DNA of 64,000 nt from Pseudomonas sp. PDM18 (GTDB lineage: Bacteria > Pseudomonadota > Gammaproteobacteria > Pseudomonadales > Pseudomonadaceae): assembly GCF_014852585.1 (NCBI RefSeq), contig NZ_JACVBX010000003.1, positions 372,001 to 436,000 on the forward strand, in the 5' to 3' direction. Shown one piece after another: positions 1-9,991 of the stretch; position 1 is the stretch's first letter; every line of letters starts with the position of its first letter. The position numbers and the translations under genes are program-made. The notes beneath the pieces were generated by a model. The model did no database searches, had not been told where the DNA came from, and worked only from the letters and a program-made list of their open reading frames with translations.

Positions 1-1
1 A

Positions 2-313
2 CAGCAGCGCGTGGCGATCGCCCGCGCGCTGGCCATGGACCCGATCGTCATGCTGTTCGACGAACCGACCTCGGCGCTCGACCCGGAGATGGTCAACGAG
101 GTGCTCGACGTGATGGTCCAGCTCGCCCACGAAGGCATGACCATGATGTGCGTGACCCACGAGATGGGCTTCGCGCGCAAGGTCGCCGACCGGGTGATCT
201 TCATGGACCGCGGGCAGATCGTCGAGGACTGCCCGAAGGAAGAATTCTTCGGCGACCTGCAGAACCGTGCGGAGCGCACCCAGCAGTTCCTCGCCAAGAT
301 CCTGCCGCACTGA
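2..313 (+). CDS. aatP: Amino-acid ABC transporter ATP-binding protein, C-terminal part (AatP-like)
   Basis: Only the last ~103 codons are in the window; the 5' end lies upstream. What remains starts at the end of the ABC signature ([10 protein letters not shown]), then Walker B with catalytic Glu ([12 protein letters not shown]), the D-loop and the H-loop (CVTHEMGFA). It ends in the short tail usual for polar amino-acid ATPases of the GlnQ/GltL type. The protein would power import of acidic amino acids from the cytoplasmic face of the membrane. Naming rests on context: in P. aeruginosa the Asp/Glu importer aatJQMP is followed by ggt and the AauS/AauR genes, as here. The family assignment is sure; the aatP name is an inference from synteny. 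Confidence 0.9.
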   Translation, partial: QQRVAIARALAMDPIVMLFDEPTSALDPEMVNEVLDVMVQLAHEGMTMMCVTHEMGFARKVADRVIFMDRGQIVEDCPKEEFFGDLQNRAERTQQFLAKILPH

Positions 314-332
314 TCCCGCTGTTGTTTTACCC

Positions 333-358
333 GAAGGCCCCGGTTCGCCGGGGCCTTC
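333..358 (+). terminator. Hairpin after aatP
   Basis: A perfect 11-bp stem (GAAGGCCCCGG / CCGGGGCCTTC) closes a TTCG tetraloop 20 bases after the aatP stop codon. No clear T-run follows, so it may terminate inefficiently and let some transcription into ggt. Confidence 0.65.
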
Positions 359-396
359 AACCTCACCGCAAGTACAAGAATAAATAAGGAAGTCCC

Positions 397-2070
397 ATGC
401 GCGTGTTCCACTTCAGCAAGCTGCCCCTGGGCGTCGCGATCCTCGCGGCGAGTTCTTCGGTGTTCGCCGTCACCCTCGACGGCGGCGCGGTCGCCTCCCC
501 CGACCAGTACGGCGCGAAAGTCGCCGCCGAGATCCTCAAGAAAGGCGGCAACGCCGTCGACGCCGCGGTCGCCACCGCCTTCACCCTCGCGGTCACCTAC
601 CCCGAAGCCGGCAACATCGGCGGCGGCGGTTTCATGACCCTGTACGTCGACGGCAAACCCTATTTCCTCGACTACCGCGAGATCGCCCCCAGAGCCGCGA
701 CCAAGAGAATGTACCTGAACGACAAGGGCGAGGTGATCGAGAACCTCAGCCTGGTCGGCGCCAAGGCCGCCGGCGTACCGGGTACCGTGATGGGCCTGTG
801 GGAAGCTCACAAGCGTTTCGGCAAACTGAAGTGGAGCGAACTGCTGACCCCGGCCATAGGCTACGCGCAGAGCGGCTTCCGGGTCGCCGACCAGCAGTAC
901 CAGTACCGTCAGGATGCCATCGCGCTGTTCAACGGCAAGACCAACTTCGGCGACTATTTCGGCACCATGAAACCGGGCGAGACCTTCAAGCAGCCCGAAC
1001 TGGCCAAGACCCTTGAGCGCATTGCCGACAAGGGCCCGAACGACTTCTACAAGGGCGAGACCGCCAAGCTGCTGATCGCGCAGATGAAGCAGGACGGCGG
1101 CCTGATCAGCGCCGACGACCTCTCCAGCTACGAAGCCAAGTGGCGCGAGCCGATGCGCATCGACTGGCAGGGCAACACCCTCTACACCGCGCCGCTGCCC
1201 AGCTCCGGCGGTATCGCCCTGGCCCAGCTGATCGGCATCAAGGAACAGCGCGCCGCCGACTTCAAGGGCGTGGAACTGAACTCCGCCAAGTACATCCACC
1301 TGCTCGCGGAAATCGAGAAGCGCGTGTTCGCCGACCGCGCTGACTACCTGGGCGACCCGCAGTTCTCCAAGGTGCCGGTGGCCCAGCTGACCGACCCGAA
1401 GTACATCGCCAAGCGCGCGAAGGAAGTGAACCCGGACGCCATCTCGGCCACCGAGAAAGTCCGCCCTGGTCTCGAACCGCACCAGACCACGCACTTCTCC
1501 ATCGTCGACAAGGACGGCAACGCCGTCAGCAACACCTACACCCTCAACTGGGACTTCGGCAGCGGCGTGGTGGTCAAGGGCGCCGGCTTCCTGCTCAACG
1601 ACGAGATGGATGACTTCAGCTCCAAGCCGGGCGTGGCCAACGCCTTCGGCGTAGTCGGCAGCGACGCCAACGCCATCGAGCCGGGCAAGCGCATGCTCTC
1701 CTCCATGAGCCCGAGCATCGTCACCCGCGACGGCCACGTCAGCCTGGTGCTGGGCACCCCCGGCGGCTCGCGGATCTTCACCTCGATCTTCCAGGTGCTG
1801 AACAACGTCTACGACTACAAGCTGCCCCTGGAGAAGGCCGTCGCCGCACAGCGTGTGCACCACCAGCTGCTGCCCAAGGACACCATCTACTACGACGCTT
1901 ACGCGCCGCTCAACGGCAAGGTTGCCGACGAGCTCAAAGCCATGGGCTACACCCTGGAAGACCAGGGTTGGAACATGGGTGACATCCAGGCCATCCGTGT
2001 CAACGGCAAGGCCCTGGAAACCGCCTCCGATCCGCGCGGCCGCGGCATCGGGATGGTGGTCAAACCCTAA
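397..2070 (+). CDS. ggt: Gamma-glutamyltransferase (glutathione hydrolase) precursor
   Basis: 557-residue periplasmic enzyme that cleaves gamma-glutamyl bonds (glutathione, gamma-glutamyl amino acids), releasing glutamate. A Sec signal peptide is visible at residues 1-24 (hydrophobic run ending SVFA). The proenzyme self-cleaves before the nucleophile: PHQ-TTHFSIVDKDGNAV places Thr364 at the start of the small subunit, matching Thr391 of the E. coli enzyme. Other family landmarks are GNAVDAAVA, the GGGGFM glycine cluster, LLNDEMDDFS and the SSMSPSIV segment. ATG at 397 follows an AAGGAAG ribosome site. Its place after an acidic amino-acid transporter and before AauSR fits glutamate scavenging. 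In PAO1, ansB (glutaminase/asparaginase) lies between ggt and aauS; it is missing here. Confidence 0.96.
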   Translation: MRVFHFSKLPLGVAILAASSSVFAVTLDGGAVASPDQYGAKVAAEILKKGGNAVDAAVATAFTLAVTYPEAGNIGGGGFMTLYVDGKPYFLDYREIAPRAATKRMYLNDKGEVIENLSLVGAKAAGVPGTVMGLWEAHKRFGKLKWSELLTPAIGYAQSGFRVADQQYQYRQDAIALFNGKTNFGDYFGTMKPGETFKQPELAKTLERIADKGPNDFYKGETAKLLIAQMKQDGGLISADDLSSYEAKWREPMRIDWQGNTLYTAPLPSSGGIALAQLIGIKEQRAADFKGVELNSAKYIHLLAEIEKRVFADRADYLGDPQFSKVPVAQLTDPKYIAKRAKEVNPDAISATEKVRPGLEPHQTTHFSIVDKDGNAVSNTYTLNWDFGSGVVVKGAGFLLNDEMDDFSSKPGVANAFGVVGSDANAIEPGKRMLSSMSPSIVTRDGHVSLVLGTPGGSRIFTSIFQVLNNVYDYKLPLEKAVAAQRVHHQLLPKDTIYYDAYAPLNGKVADELKAMGYTLEDQGWNMGDIQAIRVNGKALETASDPRGRGIGMVVKP

Positions 2071-2096
2071 GCCCCGGCAGACGCACCGTGTGGTAC

Positions 2097-2139
2097 CCGA
2101 GCCAGTCCATCGCCGCCCCCCGGCGTTGGGCTGGCTCGG
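2097..2139 (+). other. Inverted repeat between ggt and aauS
   Basis: CCGAGCCAG at 2097-2105 is perfectly complementary to CTGGCTCGG at 2131-2139 and starts 26 bases after the ggt stop. It could be a terminator or attenuator, but no T-run follows. Confidence 0.45.
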
Positions 2140-2192
2140 CCCCGGCGACTGTGCTGCAATGCGCTTCCAGCCCACTGCCGCCGCCGCTCACC

Positions 2193-4039
2193 GTGAAGCC
2201 ACGCCTCGTGCGCAACTACCTGTTGCCCTTCCTCCTGCTCCTGCTCACCCTGGGCTTCGGCTATGGCGGCTACCTGATCAGCGAAGGCGCCGGCACCCGC
2301 ACCCTGATCGAGACCGGCGAACGCCAGCTCGAACTGCACGCCCGTGGCGTGGAAAGCGAGATCAGCCGCTACACCTACCTGCCCAGCCTGCTGGAACTCG
2401 AAGGCAGCGTCAGCCGCCTGCTGGTGGACCCGACGCCGCTGCACCGCGACCGCGTCAACCATTACCTGGAAGGCCTCAACCGCCGCGCCGGCAGCCGCGC
2501 CGTGTACCTGCTGGACACCTCCGGCCGCGTGCTGGCCACCAGCAACTGGCAGGACGCCGACAGTTACCTGGGTGAAGACCTGTCCTTCCGCGCCTATTTC
2601 CAGGAAGCGGTGAACGGCCGCCCCGGACGCTTCTACGGCATCGGCAGCACCACCGGCGAGCCCGGTTACTACCTCGCCCACGGCCTCGTTCACGGCGGCA
2701 AGATCGTCGGCGTGGCGGTGGTCAAGGTGCGCATGGAATCCCTCGAAGAACGCTGGGAAAAGGCACGCCTGCAAGCCTTCGTCAGCGATGAGAACGGCAT
2801 CATCATCCTCTCCAGCGACCCGGCCCTGCGCCTGAAGGCCGTGCGCCCGCTCAGCGATCAGGACAAGGAACGCCTCGCGCGCAGCCTGCAATACTACTGG
2901 TGGGCGCTCAACGAATGGCAGCCGCTGTCGCGCAAACCATTGGGCGATGGCGTCGAAGAAATCAGCTTCCCGCCGGGCGAGCACGCCGACAGCCGCAAGC
3001 CGCTCAGCTACCTGATGCAGACGCGCAGCTTGAGCGACACGCCGTGGAACTTCACCCTGCTCACCCCGCTCGCCGACCTGCGCCGCGAAGCGCTGATGCA
3101 CGGCGTGCTGGCCGCCGTCGGCTTCGCCCTGTTCGCCTTCCTGCTGATCGCCTGGAACGAGCGGCGCAAGGTCATCGCCACCCGACTCGCCGCCCGTGAG
3201 GCGCTGGAGCAGGCCAACAACGCCCTGGAGCGGCGCATCGCCGAGCGCACCGCCGACCTGCGCGCCAGCAACCAGCACCTGCGCGAGCAGATCCGCGAAC
3301 GCCGACAGGCCGAAGACACCCTGCGCAAGGCCCAGGACCGGCTGGTCCAGGCCGGCAAGCTGGCGGTGATCGGGCAGATGTCCACTAGCATCGCCCACGA
3401 ACTCAACCAGCCGCTGGCGGCGCTGCGCACCCTGTCGAGCAACAGCGTGCGCTTCCTCGAACGCGGCAAGCTCGACGTCGCCAGCAGCAACCTCGAAGCC
3501 ATCGCCGAAATGGTCGACCGCATGGGCCGCATCACCGCCAGCCTGCGCGCCTTTGCCCGGCGCGCCGACGACCACGGCCAGGCCACCCTGAGCAAGGCTG
3601 TGGACGCCGCCGTGATGGTGCTCCAGGTGCGCCTCGCCGAAGTGCCGGTGACCCTGCACCGCGACTACCCCGACGCACAGCTGGCCATCGACCAGACGCG
3701 CCTGGAGCAGATTCTGGTCAACCTGATCGCCAACGCCCTCGACGCCATGCGCCCGCAGGACGACCGTCGCCTGTGGCTGGAAGGCCGCATCGAAAGCGAC
3801 GGCCACTACCGCCTGGTGGTCCGCGACAACGGCCCCGGCATCCCGCAGGATCAGCGCCAGCACCTGTTCGAACCCTTCTTCACCACCAAGCCCGGCGAAC
3901 TCGGCCTGGGCCTGGGCCTGACCCTTTCGGCCAGCCTCGCCACCGCCGCCGGCGGCAGCCTCGGCGTGGCCTACCCGGAGGCCGGCGGCACCGCCTTCGA
4001 GCTGCACCTGCCGCTGCTGCCCGCCATGGAGACCCCCGC

Positions 4040-4043
<4 letters not shown>
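2193..4043 (+). CDS. aauS: Sensor histidine kinase of the DctB/AauS type
   Basis: Membrane kinase that senses acidic amino acids outside the cell and phosphorylates AauR. GTG at 2193 is preferred because it places the first hydrophobic segment (NYLLPFLLLLLTLGFGYGGYL) at residues 8-28; an in-frame GTG at 2088 would add a proline-rich tail before it. Next come a periplasmic cache-like domain (about 30-300), a second membrane segment (around MHGVLAAVGFALFAFLLIAW), a coiled-coil linker rich in E, R and Q, the H-box IAHELNQPL with His402, and the N-box (LIANALDAM), G1 (DNGPGIP) and G2 (GLGLGL) ATP-binding motifs. The length (616 residues) is normal for DctB-like kinases. It overlaps the response regulator by 4 bases. 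The aauS name comes from the neighbouring aatP and ggt; DctB or MifS paralogues are similar. Confidence 0.85.
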
Positions 4044-5365
<1,322 letters not shown>

Positions 5366-5412
5366 CGACGGGCCCCGCATACAACTGACAGTCACTCGGA
5401 AAAGGATTGGCC

Positions 5413-5952
5413 ATGACTGAAGAAGCCCTGCTGCAAGACCTCTGGAAGATCCTCGAACCCATCGAGATCGAATACTTCGAGGTGGTGGCCGGCAAAGCCG
5501 AGGCCGCCGCCCTGGAGCGCTATGAAGCGGACCTGGGCTTCGCCCTCCCGGAAGTCTTCCGCCTGCTGACGCTCTCCAAGCTCGGCGGCCTGTATATCAC
5601 CGCACGGGAAGAGTCCTGGCCGGCCGCCAAGGCCTTCGACGTCGGCCCGGCCTGGACCTTCTGGCGCGGCCTGCTGGTGTTCGGGCTAGCCGAGGACATC
5701 CCCGAGTGGCTGAGCCTGAGCGTGCAGCTGGCCGAAATCCGTAGCCAGGGCATCGAAGACTTCGCGCCGGTGCTCAAGGTCGAGAGCGATCCGCGTTACT
5801 ACGGCTTCCGCGCCGATGGCAGCCTGACGCTGTACGACGGCTACGAAGTGGAAAGCTGCGAGCAGAGCGATTTCCTCGACCTGCTCAAGCAGGAAGTCGA
5901 CAGCCTGATCGAACGCATGGAACAGATGCGCGCCCGCATCAGCGCGCGCTGA
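5413..5952 (+). CDS. SMI1/KNR4-like (SUKH) domain protein
   Basis: 179-residue soluble protein with no signal peptide or membrane segment. The pattern LERYEADLGFALPEVFRLL followed by GG, then a Trp/Gly-rich middle (WRGLLVFG, WLSL) and PVLKV...YYGFRADGSL, resembles the SUKH/SMI1-KNR4 fold. That fold is used by many contact-toxin immunity proteins and by housekeeping proteins. No toxin gene is next to it, so an immunity role is not supported. ATG at 5413 follows AAAGGA; an in-frame TTG at 5407 is less likely. The C-terminal 35 residues are strongly helical and acidic. Function unknown. Confidence 0.75.
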   Translation: MTEEALLQDLWKILEPIEIEYFEVVAGKAEAAALERYEADLGFALPEVFRLLTLSKLGGLYITAREESWPAAKAFDVGPAWTFWRGLLVFGLAEDIPEWLSLSVQLAEIRSQGIEDFAPVLKVESDPRYYGFRADGSLTLYDGYEVESCEQSDFLDLLKQEVDSLIERMEQMRARISAR

Positions 5953-6066
5953 GCGAATCATGATACGTCAGCGCGGCCTCGGTCGGGCTGACGCTGGGCG
6001 TTGATCTCTGCCCCGCCGTCCCGGACACTATCGGCCTTTGAACCGGCCGCACGAGCGGGAGCCATC

Positions 6067-6516
6067 ATGTCCACCCAAGCCGAAACCCTCTGGAACCAGC
6101 TCTGCGCCGACGCCGGCGTCGACCCGCAGCAGCGCATGGCCGCACGTCAGGCCATCCTCGCCGACAGCAGCGCGCTCGACGCGACCGTCTACCGCCCGGA
6201 CGACAACGACCCGGACGCCGAAGAACTGGACATGGGCGATGCCAAGGTGCTGTTCCTCGGCCCTTTCGAAGCCCCCGTCGAGTGGGACGCCGCCGAGCGC
6301 GAGGACTTCTTCGACGACGCCGACCCGGCGCTGTTCTTCAGCGTCCGCATCGAATGCGAAGCCCAACCGGGCAGCTCGGGCTTCTTCGTCCCCGAAGTGG
6401 GCGACTACCTGGCGGTGATGGACGGCGGCAAGATCCAGATGTACTTCCTCCACGACTGGCGAGAAGACGACGACGGCTGCACCTGCGTGTTGATCCGCGA
6501 CGACATCCAGCTCTGA
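6067..6516 (+). CDS. Acidic protein of unknown function
   Basis: 149-residue protein with a very acidic composition: many Asp/Glu runs, for example DDNDPDAEELDMGD and WREDDDG. There is no signal peptide, membrane segment or recognisable domain. ATG at 6067 is preceded by GGGAGCC, a usable ribosome site; a longer frame from 6001 lacks one. The third-codon-position GC is as high as in neighbouring genes, which supports a real gene. The end of the protein alternates charged and beta-prone stretches (KIQMYFLHDW, CTCVLIRDDIQL), suggesting a small compact fold. I do not recognise it. Confidence 0.7.
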   Translation: MSTQAETLWNQLCADAGVDPQQRMAARQAILADSSALDATVYRPDDNDPDAEELDMGDAKVLFLGPFEAPVEWDAAEREDFFDDADPALFFSVRIECEAQPGSSGFFVPEVGDYLAVMDGGKIQMYFLHDWREDDDGCTCVLIRDDIQL

Positions 6517-6555
6517 CCCCTTCCTGCCGCCGGCAGAAACGGAGATCTGGAACAA

Positions 6556-6606
6556 GTTATCCGCCGAAGCCTCGAGGCGGATAACGCTGACGCGTTATGC
6601 GCCCTA
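6556..6606. repeat. GGCGGATAACG-type intergenic palindrome (copy 1)
   Basis: GTTATCCGCC at 6556-6565 pairs with GGCGGATAAC at 6576-6585, and the second arm starts another hairpin with CGCGTTATGCGCCCTA. The same GGCGGATAACG...CGTTATnCGCCCTA element recurs at 12226, 51272 and 52122. Confidence 0.75.
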
Positions 6607-6622
6607 GGGGGCTCAGCACAAC

Positions 6623-7588
6623 CTAGCTGCGCCGCACGCTACCGGGCGATACGCCAATAAACCGCTTGAACGCCCGGCTGAACGCCGCCTCCGACTTATA
6701 GCCCAGCCGCTCCGCCAGGTCCGCCACGGCAATCTCCCGCTCCTGCAGCCAGCTCAGCGCCACGTGCATGCGCCAGCGGGTGACGTAATGCATCGCTGGC
6801 ATGCCGACCTTTTCGGCGAAGCGCGCAGCGAAGGCGGAGCGCGACATCGCCGCCACGCCGGCTAGCGACGCGAGGTTCCAGTCACGCGCCGGGTCGCGGT
6901 GGATCAGGCTCAACGCGCGACCCAACTGGCGATCCTGCAGGGCGCCGAGCCAGCCGGTCTGGGCGGCCGGGTCCTGCTCGATCCAGGCGCGGATGGCCTG
7001 GATCACCAGGATGTCGGCCAGCCGGGTGATCACCGTTTCGCCGCCGGGGCGCATGGCCCGCGCTTCGTTCTCCATCAGTTGCAGGGTGCTCATCAGCCAA
7101 TCGCGCTGACCGGGGTCGCGCACCTGCGCCTCCAGCACGCGCGGCAGCAGGCGCACCAGTTGCAGCGCGGCGGGATGGTCGAAGCGCACGGCGCCGCAGA
7201 TCATCGCCGTCGGCTCCCCGCCGCCGCCCTGACGCAGCACTTCGTAGCGGTCGCTGGCGTAGGCGCGTGGCAGGTCGAACAAGCTGGCCGCCGTCTCGCC
7301 CGGCGCGCTCACCAGCCGGTGGCCCTCACCATGGGGCACCAGCACCAGGTCGCCTGGCGCCAGCCTGCGCGGCTCGTCGCCCTCGGCTTCCAGCCAGCAC
7401 TCGCCGACGGTCAGCACATGGAACATCAGGCACTGCGGCATAGCCGGCAGGTCCAGCCCCCAGGGCGCGCTGAACTCGGAGCGGCAATAGAAGGTGCCGC
7501 TCATGCGCAGGAAATGCAGCGCCTCCCCCAGGGGATCGGTGGAGGCCCAGGCGTCGGTCAGGTCCGGAATGGCGGTAGGAGCGTTCAT
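6623..7588 (-). CDS. AraC-family regulator with N-terminal cupin domain
   Basis: 321-residue regulator. The first ~180 residues form a cupin-type effector domain of the AraC_binding/Cupin_6 kind (FYCRSEFSAPWGLDLP, FHVLTVGECWLEAEG, LAPGDLVLVPHGEGHRL). The C-terminal 100 residues carry the double helix-turn-helix of AraC/XylS proteins (ASLAGVAAMSRSAFAARFAEKVG, then VADLAERLGYKSEAAFSRAFKRFIGVSPGSVRR). It is divergent from the NAD(P)-binding protein at 7757 with a 168-bp shared control region. This AraC/NmrA-oxidoreductase pairing is common in proteobacteria, so it probably controls that gene. The ligand is unknown. Confidence 0.9.
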   Translation of the reverse strand: MNAPTAIPDLTDAWASTDPLGEALHFLRMSGTFYCRSEFSAPWGLDLPAMPQCLMFHVLTVGECWLEAEGDEPRRLAPGDLVLVPHGEGHRLVSAPGETAASLFDLPRAYASDRYEVLRQGGGGEPTAMICGAVRFDHPAALQLVRLLPRVLEAQVRDPGQRDWLMSTLQLMENEARAMRPGGETVITRLADILVIQAIRAWIEQDPAAQTGWLGALQDRQLGRALSLIHRDPARDWNLASLAGVAAMSRSAFAARFAEKVGMPAMHYVTRWRMHVALSWLQEREIAVADLAERLGYKSEAAFSRAFKRFIGVSPGSVRRS

Positions 7589-7756
7589 GGCCTTGAGACT
7601 GGTCCGGCCGTCTGGCGACGTCCAGCACTTCTGGACGAAAGAGCATGAACCGGCGACTCCCAGGCATTAACCGTCCAGCGATCTGACAGGAGACTGAACC
7701 CAGGCCAACGAACCCACGGCGGGCGCCGCGGGACGGCCAGCAGCGAGGACACCGCC

Positions 7757-8650
7757 ATGATCACTGTAATGGGAGCCACCGGCCGCACCGGTTCGAGAAT
7801 CTGCCAGACCCTGCTGGAGGCCGGCGTGGCCGTCTGTGCCCTGGGCCGCAATGCCGAGCGCCTTGCATCGCTGGCTGCCGCCGGCGCGCGGATCGCCGTG
7901 GGCGAATCGCACGACGCCGCGTTTCTCACCGAGGCGTTCCGCGGCTCGGAAGCGGTCTACACCCTGCTCGCCTACGGCCCGGACACCGAGGACTACCGCG
8001 AACAGCAGGCCGCCCAGGGCGAGGCGATTCTCACCGCGATCCGCGACAGCGGCGTGCGCCGGGTGGTTTTCCTGAGCAGCGTGGGCGCCGAGGTGCCATC
8101 CGGCACCGGACCGATCATCAGCATGCACGACCATGAGCAGCGCTTGCGCCAGTTGCCGCCGGAGATGGACGTGCTGATGCTGCGTTCCGGCGCGCTGTTC
8201 GAAAACCTCTATGGCGCGCTGGAGATTGTCCGCGCCTATGACTGCTACAGCGACGCGGTGGCGCCGGATGTGCCGGTGCCGATGGTCGCCACCCGGGATG
8301 TTGCCGACGCCGCCAGCCGTGCCCTGCTGGAGCACGACTGGCAGGGCGTGGTAATCCGCGAAGTGCTCGGCCAGCGCGACATCAGCTATGCCCAGGCCAC
8401 CCGGCTGCTGGGTGCAGCCATCGGCCGACCGGACCTGCCCTACGTGCCGGTATCGCCGCAGGAACTGGAGGGCGCGCTGCGGGACGCGGGCTGCTCCGCC
8501 AGCGTCGCCGCGTGTTACGCCGAACTGGGCGAGGCGATCAGCAGCGGACGGGTTCGGGCGCAGGAGGCGCGCTCACCGGCCAATACCACGGCGACTCCCT
8601 TCGAGGACTTCGCCCAGGACTGGGCCAAGGCCTACCGCGCTTTGCCTTAG
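7757..8650 (+). CDS. NmrA-like NAD(P)-binding protein (atypical SDR)
   Basis: 297 residues. It starts with the dinucleotide-binding motif ITVMGATGRTGSRI, i.e. GxxGxxG at residues 6-12. It continues like atypical short-chain dehydrogenases of the NmrA/QOR2 kind: loss of the YxxxK catalytic pair, VVFLSSVGAEVPSGTG after the third strand, and a C-terminal half with VATRDVADAASRALLEH. Such proteins either reduce quinones/ketones or sense NADP(H) redox state. It is divergent from the AraC regulator at 6623 and is probably its target. No operon partner follows closely. Substrate unknown. Confidence 0.85.
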   Translation: MITVMGATGRTGSRICQTLLEAGVAVCALGRNAERLASLAAAGARIAVGESHDAAFLTEAFRGSEAVYTLLAYGPDTEDYREQQAAQGEAILTAIRDSGVRRVVFLSSVGAEVPSGTGPIISMHDHEQRLRQLPPEMDVLMLRSGALFENLYGALEIVRAYDCYSDAVAPDVPVPMVATRDVADAASRALLEHDWQGVVIREVLGQRDISYAQATRLLGAAIGRPDLPYVPVSPQELEGALRDAGCSASVAACYAELGEAISSGRVRAQEARSPANTTATPFEDFAQDWAKAYRALP

Positions 8651-8770
8651 GACGGCACCGCCAGTCAGGCCAACATAATTTCCTACAAATATCTCAGAGG
8701 GTCCTGATGAATTTGGCGCTGGTCCGCTGTCTAGAGTACTCGCCCCTTTACCAACGGCCGGACCACCGCC

Positions 8771-9013
8771 ATGAACCACGCTCCCGACAGTCTCTGGGTC
8801 GATGTGGAGACCTGGTCTCCCTACCGCCCCCAACGCATTCTCCACGGCCGCATCAGTCGCGAGGATTACCTTGCCTTGCGCGACGGCCGCACTCCCTTCG
8901 AGGTGCGCCTGGGCGATTGCCAGAGCCGCCACTGCCCCACCGGCCCGGTGCAGGACCTGTTCCTCAGCGGCACGCATATCCTCAATGTCACCCCGGCCGA
9001 GCGGGTGGCCTGA
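8771..9013 (+). CDS. Small protein of unknown function, first of a tandem pair
   Basis: 80 residues. The core HGRISREDYLALRDGRTPF followed by EVRLGDCQS is clearly homologous to GWISRGDYSALCDGAAPF / VVRMNDCQS in the next gene (9138-9395). Both proteins end with a matching segment (DLFLSGTHILNV against DIYVRSTYILSI). Cysteines shared by the pair fall in DCQS; this copy adds Cys-Pro in RHCPTG. There is no signal peptide or membrane segment. The ribosome site before ATG 8771 is weak. Conservation between the two copies is the main evidence that both are translated. I do not recognise the family. Confidence 0.7.
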   Translation: MNHAPDSLWVDVETWSPYRPQRILHGRISREDYLALRDGRTPFEVRLGDCQSRHCPTGPVQDLFLSGTHILNVTPAERVA

Positions 9014-9137
9014 AGTACGAGGGTCGGACACTTGGGGGGATAGTCCCACAGGCCAATCAGAGGAACCTGACAGAGGCCACACGGGACGGACGTTAAGGTT
9101 TGCCACCTCTACTCACCTTCCGTCGAGCGACGTGGCA

Positions 9138-9395
9138 ATGAACGAACATCTCAAGGTCGAAGTCGTGGTTCGCGCGCACAACCGCGAGTCCTCTGTGCTC
9201 CAGGGTTGGATCAGCCGTGGGGACTACTCGGCGTTGTGCGACGGCGCCGCACCTTTCGTGGTGCGCATGAATGACTGCCAGTCCGACATGGGACTGCTCG
9301 AACGCCCAGAGGACATCTACGTGCGTAGCACCTACATCCTCAGCATCGAGGTGCTCGACCGCCTGCCCGCTCGTCAGTCGGCCATGCCACGGTAG
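9138..9395 (+). CDS. Small protein of unknown function, second of a tandem pair
   Basis: 85 residues and paralogous to the preceding gene: about 40 percent identical over the central 45 residues, with the invariant pattern G-ISR-DY-AL-DG--PF-VR--DCQS. It starts with strand-like MNEHLKVEVVVRAHN. ATG at 9138 has only a weak ribosome site. Its last 22 bases overlap the 3' end of the convergent methyltransferase gene. The 5' flanks of the two copies also look alike (TCAGAGG-CCTGA blocks about 80 bases before each start), so the duplication seems to include the leader. Function unknown. Confidence 0.7.
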   Translation: MNEHLKVEVVVRAHNRESSVLQGWISRGDYSALCDGAAPFVVRMNDCQSDMGLLERPEDIYVRSTYILSIEVLDRLPARQSAMPR

Positions 9396-9991
9396 ACGTA
9401 GGTCATCGGCCGCGGACCGGGCAGGTAGTCCTGGATCAGTTCGCGCAATTGGAAGCCGCCGGATTCGATCAGCGCCGGCATGTCCCGGTCCAGGTGGCAG
9501 CCGCCGGCCAGCGGCTTCCATACCGGGGTCAGCCGGTGTTGCCAGGCCCGCACGCCGGCATCCGGCGCCAGGCCATGCTCGCAGAAGAGGAGCTCGCCCC
9601 CGGGCTTGAGTACCCGGCGCATTTCCTTCAGCGCCGCCACCGCATCGGGGATGCTGCACAAGGTGAAAGTGCAGACGATGCTGTCGAAACTGCCGGCGTC
9701 GGCACGGATCTGCCCCAGCTCCAGCGCCACCATGTCCACCGGGATGCCAATCGCCTCGGCACGGCTGCGGGCGAGCTTCTGCATCTGCGCCGCCGGGTCG
9801 ACTCCGACGATTGTCGACACTTTCGCCGGATCGTAGAACGACAGGTTCAGGCCGGTGCCCATGCCGATCTCCAGCACGCGGCCGCGCGCGCGGGGCACCA
9901 GCAGCGAGCGCTGCTTCATCACATCACCCATGCCGCAGGCGAAGTCGATCAGCCGGGGCAACGCATGACGGTCATACCAGCTTCGGATCAT
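9374..9991 (-). CDS. Class I SAM-dependent methyltransferase
   Basis: 205 residues with a Rossmann methyltransferase core: motif I VLEIGMGTGLNLSFY, motif II acidic end VGVDPAAQM, DSIVCTFTLCSIPD as motif IV region, and EMRRVLKPGGELLFCEHG as motif VI. This resembles UbiE-like and phospholipid/menaquinone methyltransferases, but the substrate cannot be read from sequence. ATG at 9991 is chosen because MIRSWYDRHALPRLIDFACG is the conserved start of this family. It overlaps the upstream membrane-protein gene by 20 bases, so the two are cotranscribed and may act on a common membrane substrate. Confidence 0.88.
   Translation of the reverse strand: MIRSWYDRHALPRLIDFACGMGDVMKQRSLLVPRARGRVLEIGMGTGLNLSFYDPAKVSTIVGVDPAAQMQKLARSRAEAIGIPVDMVALELGQIRADAGSFDSIVCTFTLCSIPDAVAALKEMRRVLKPGGELLFCEHGLAPDAGVRAWQHRLTPVWKPLAGGCHLDRDMPALIESGGFQLRELIQDYLPGPRPMTYVYRGMAD

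Noticed and set aside
5413-6516. Toxin-immunity module (SUKH plus acidic protein)
   Set aside because: No toxin, polymorphic C-terminus or secretion gene is next to it; SUKH proteins also have housekeeping roles.
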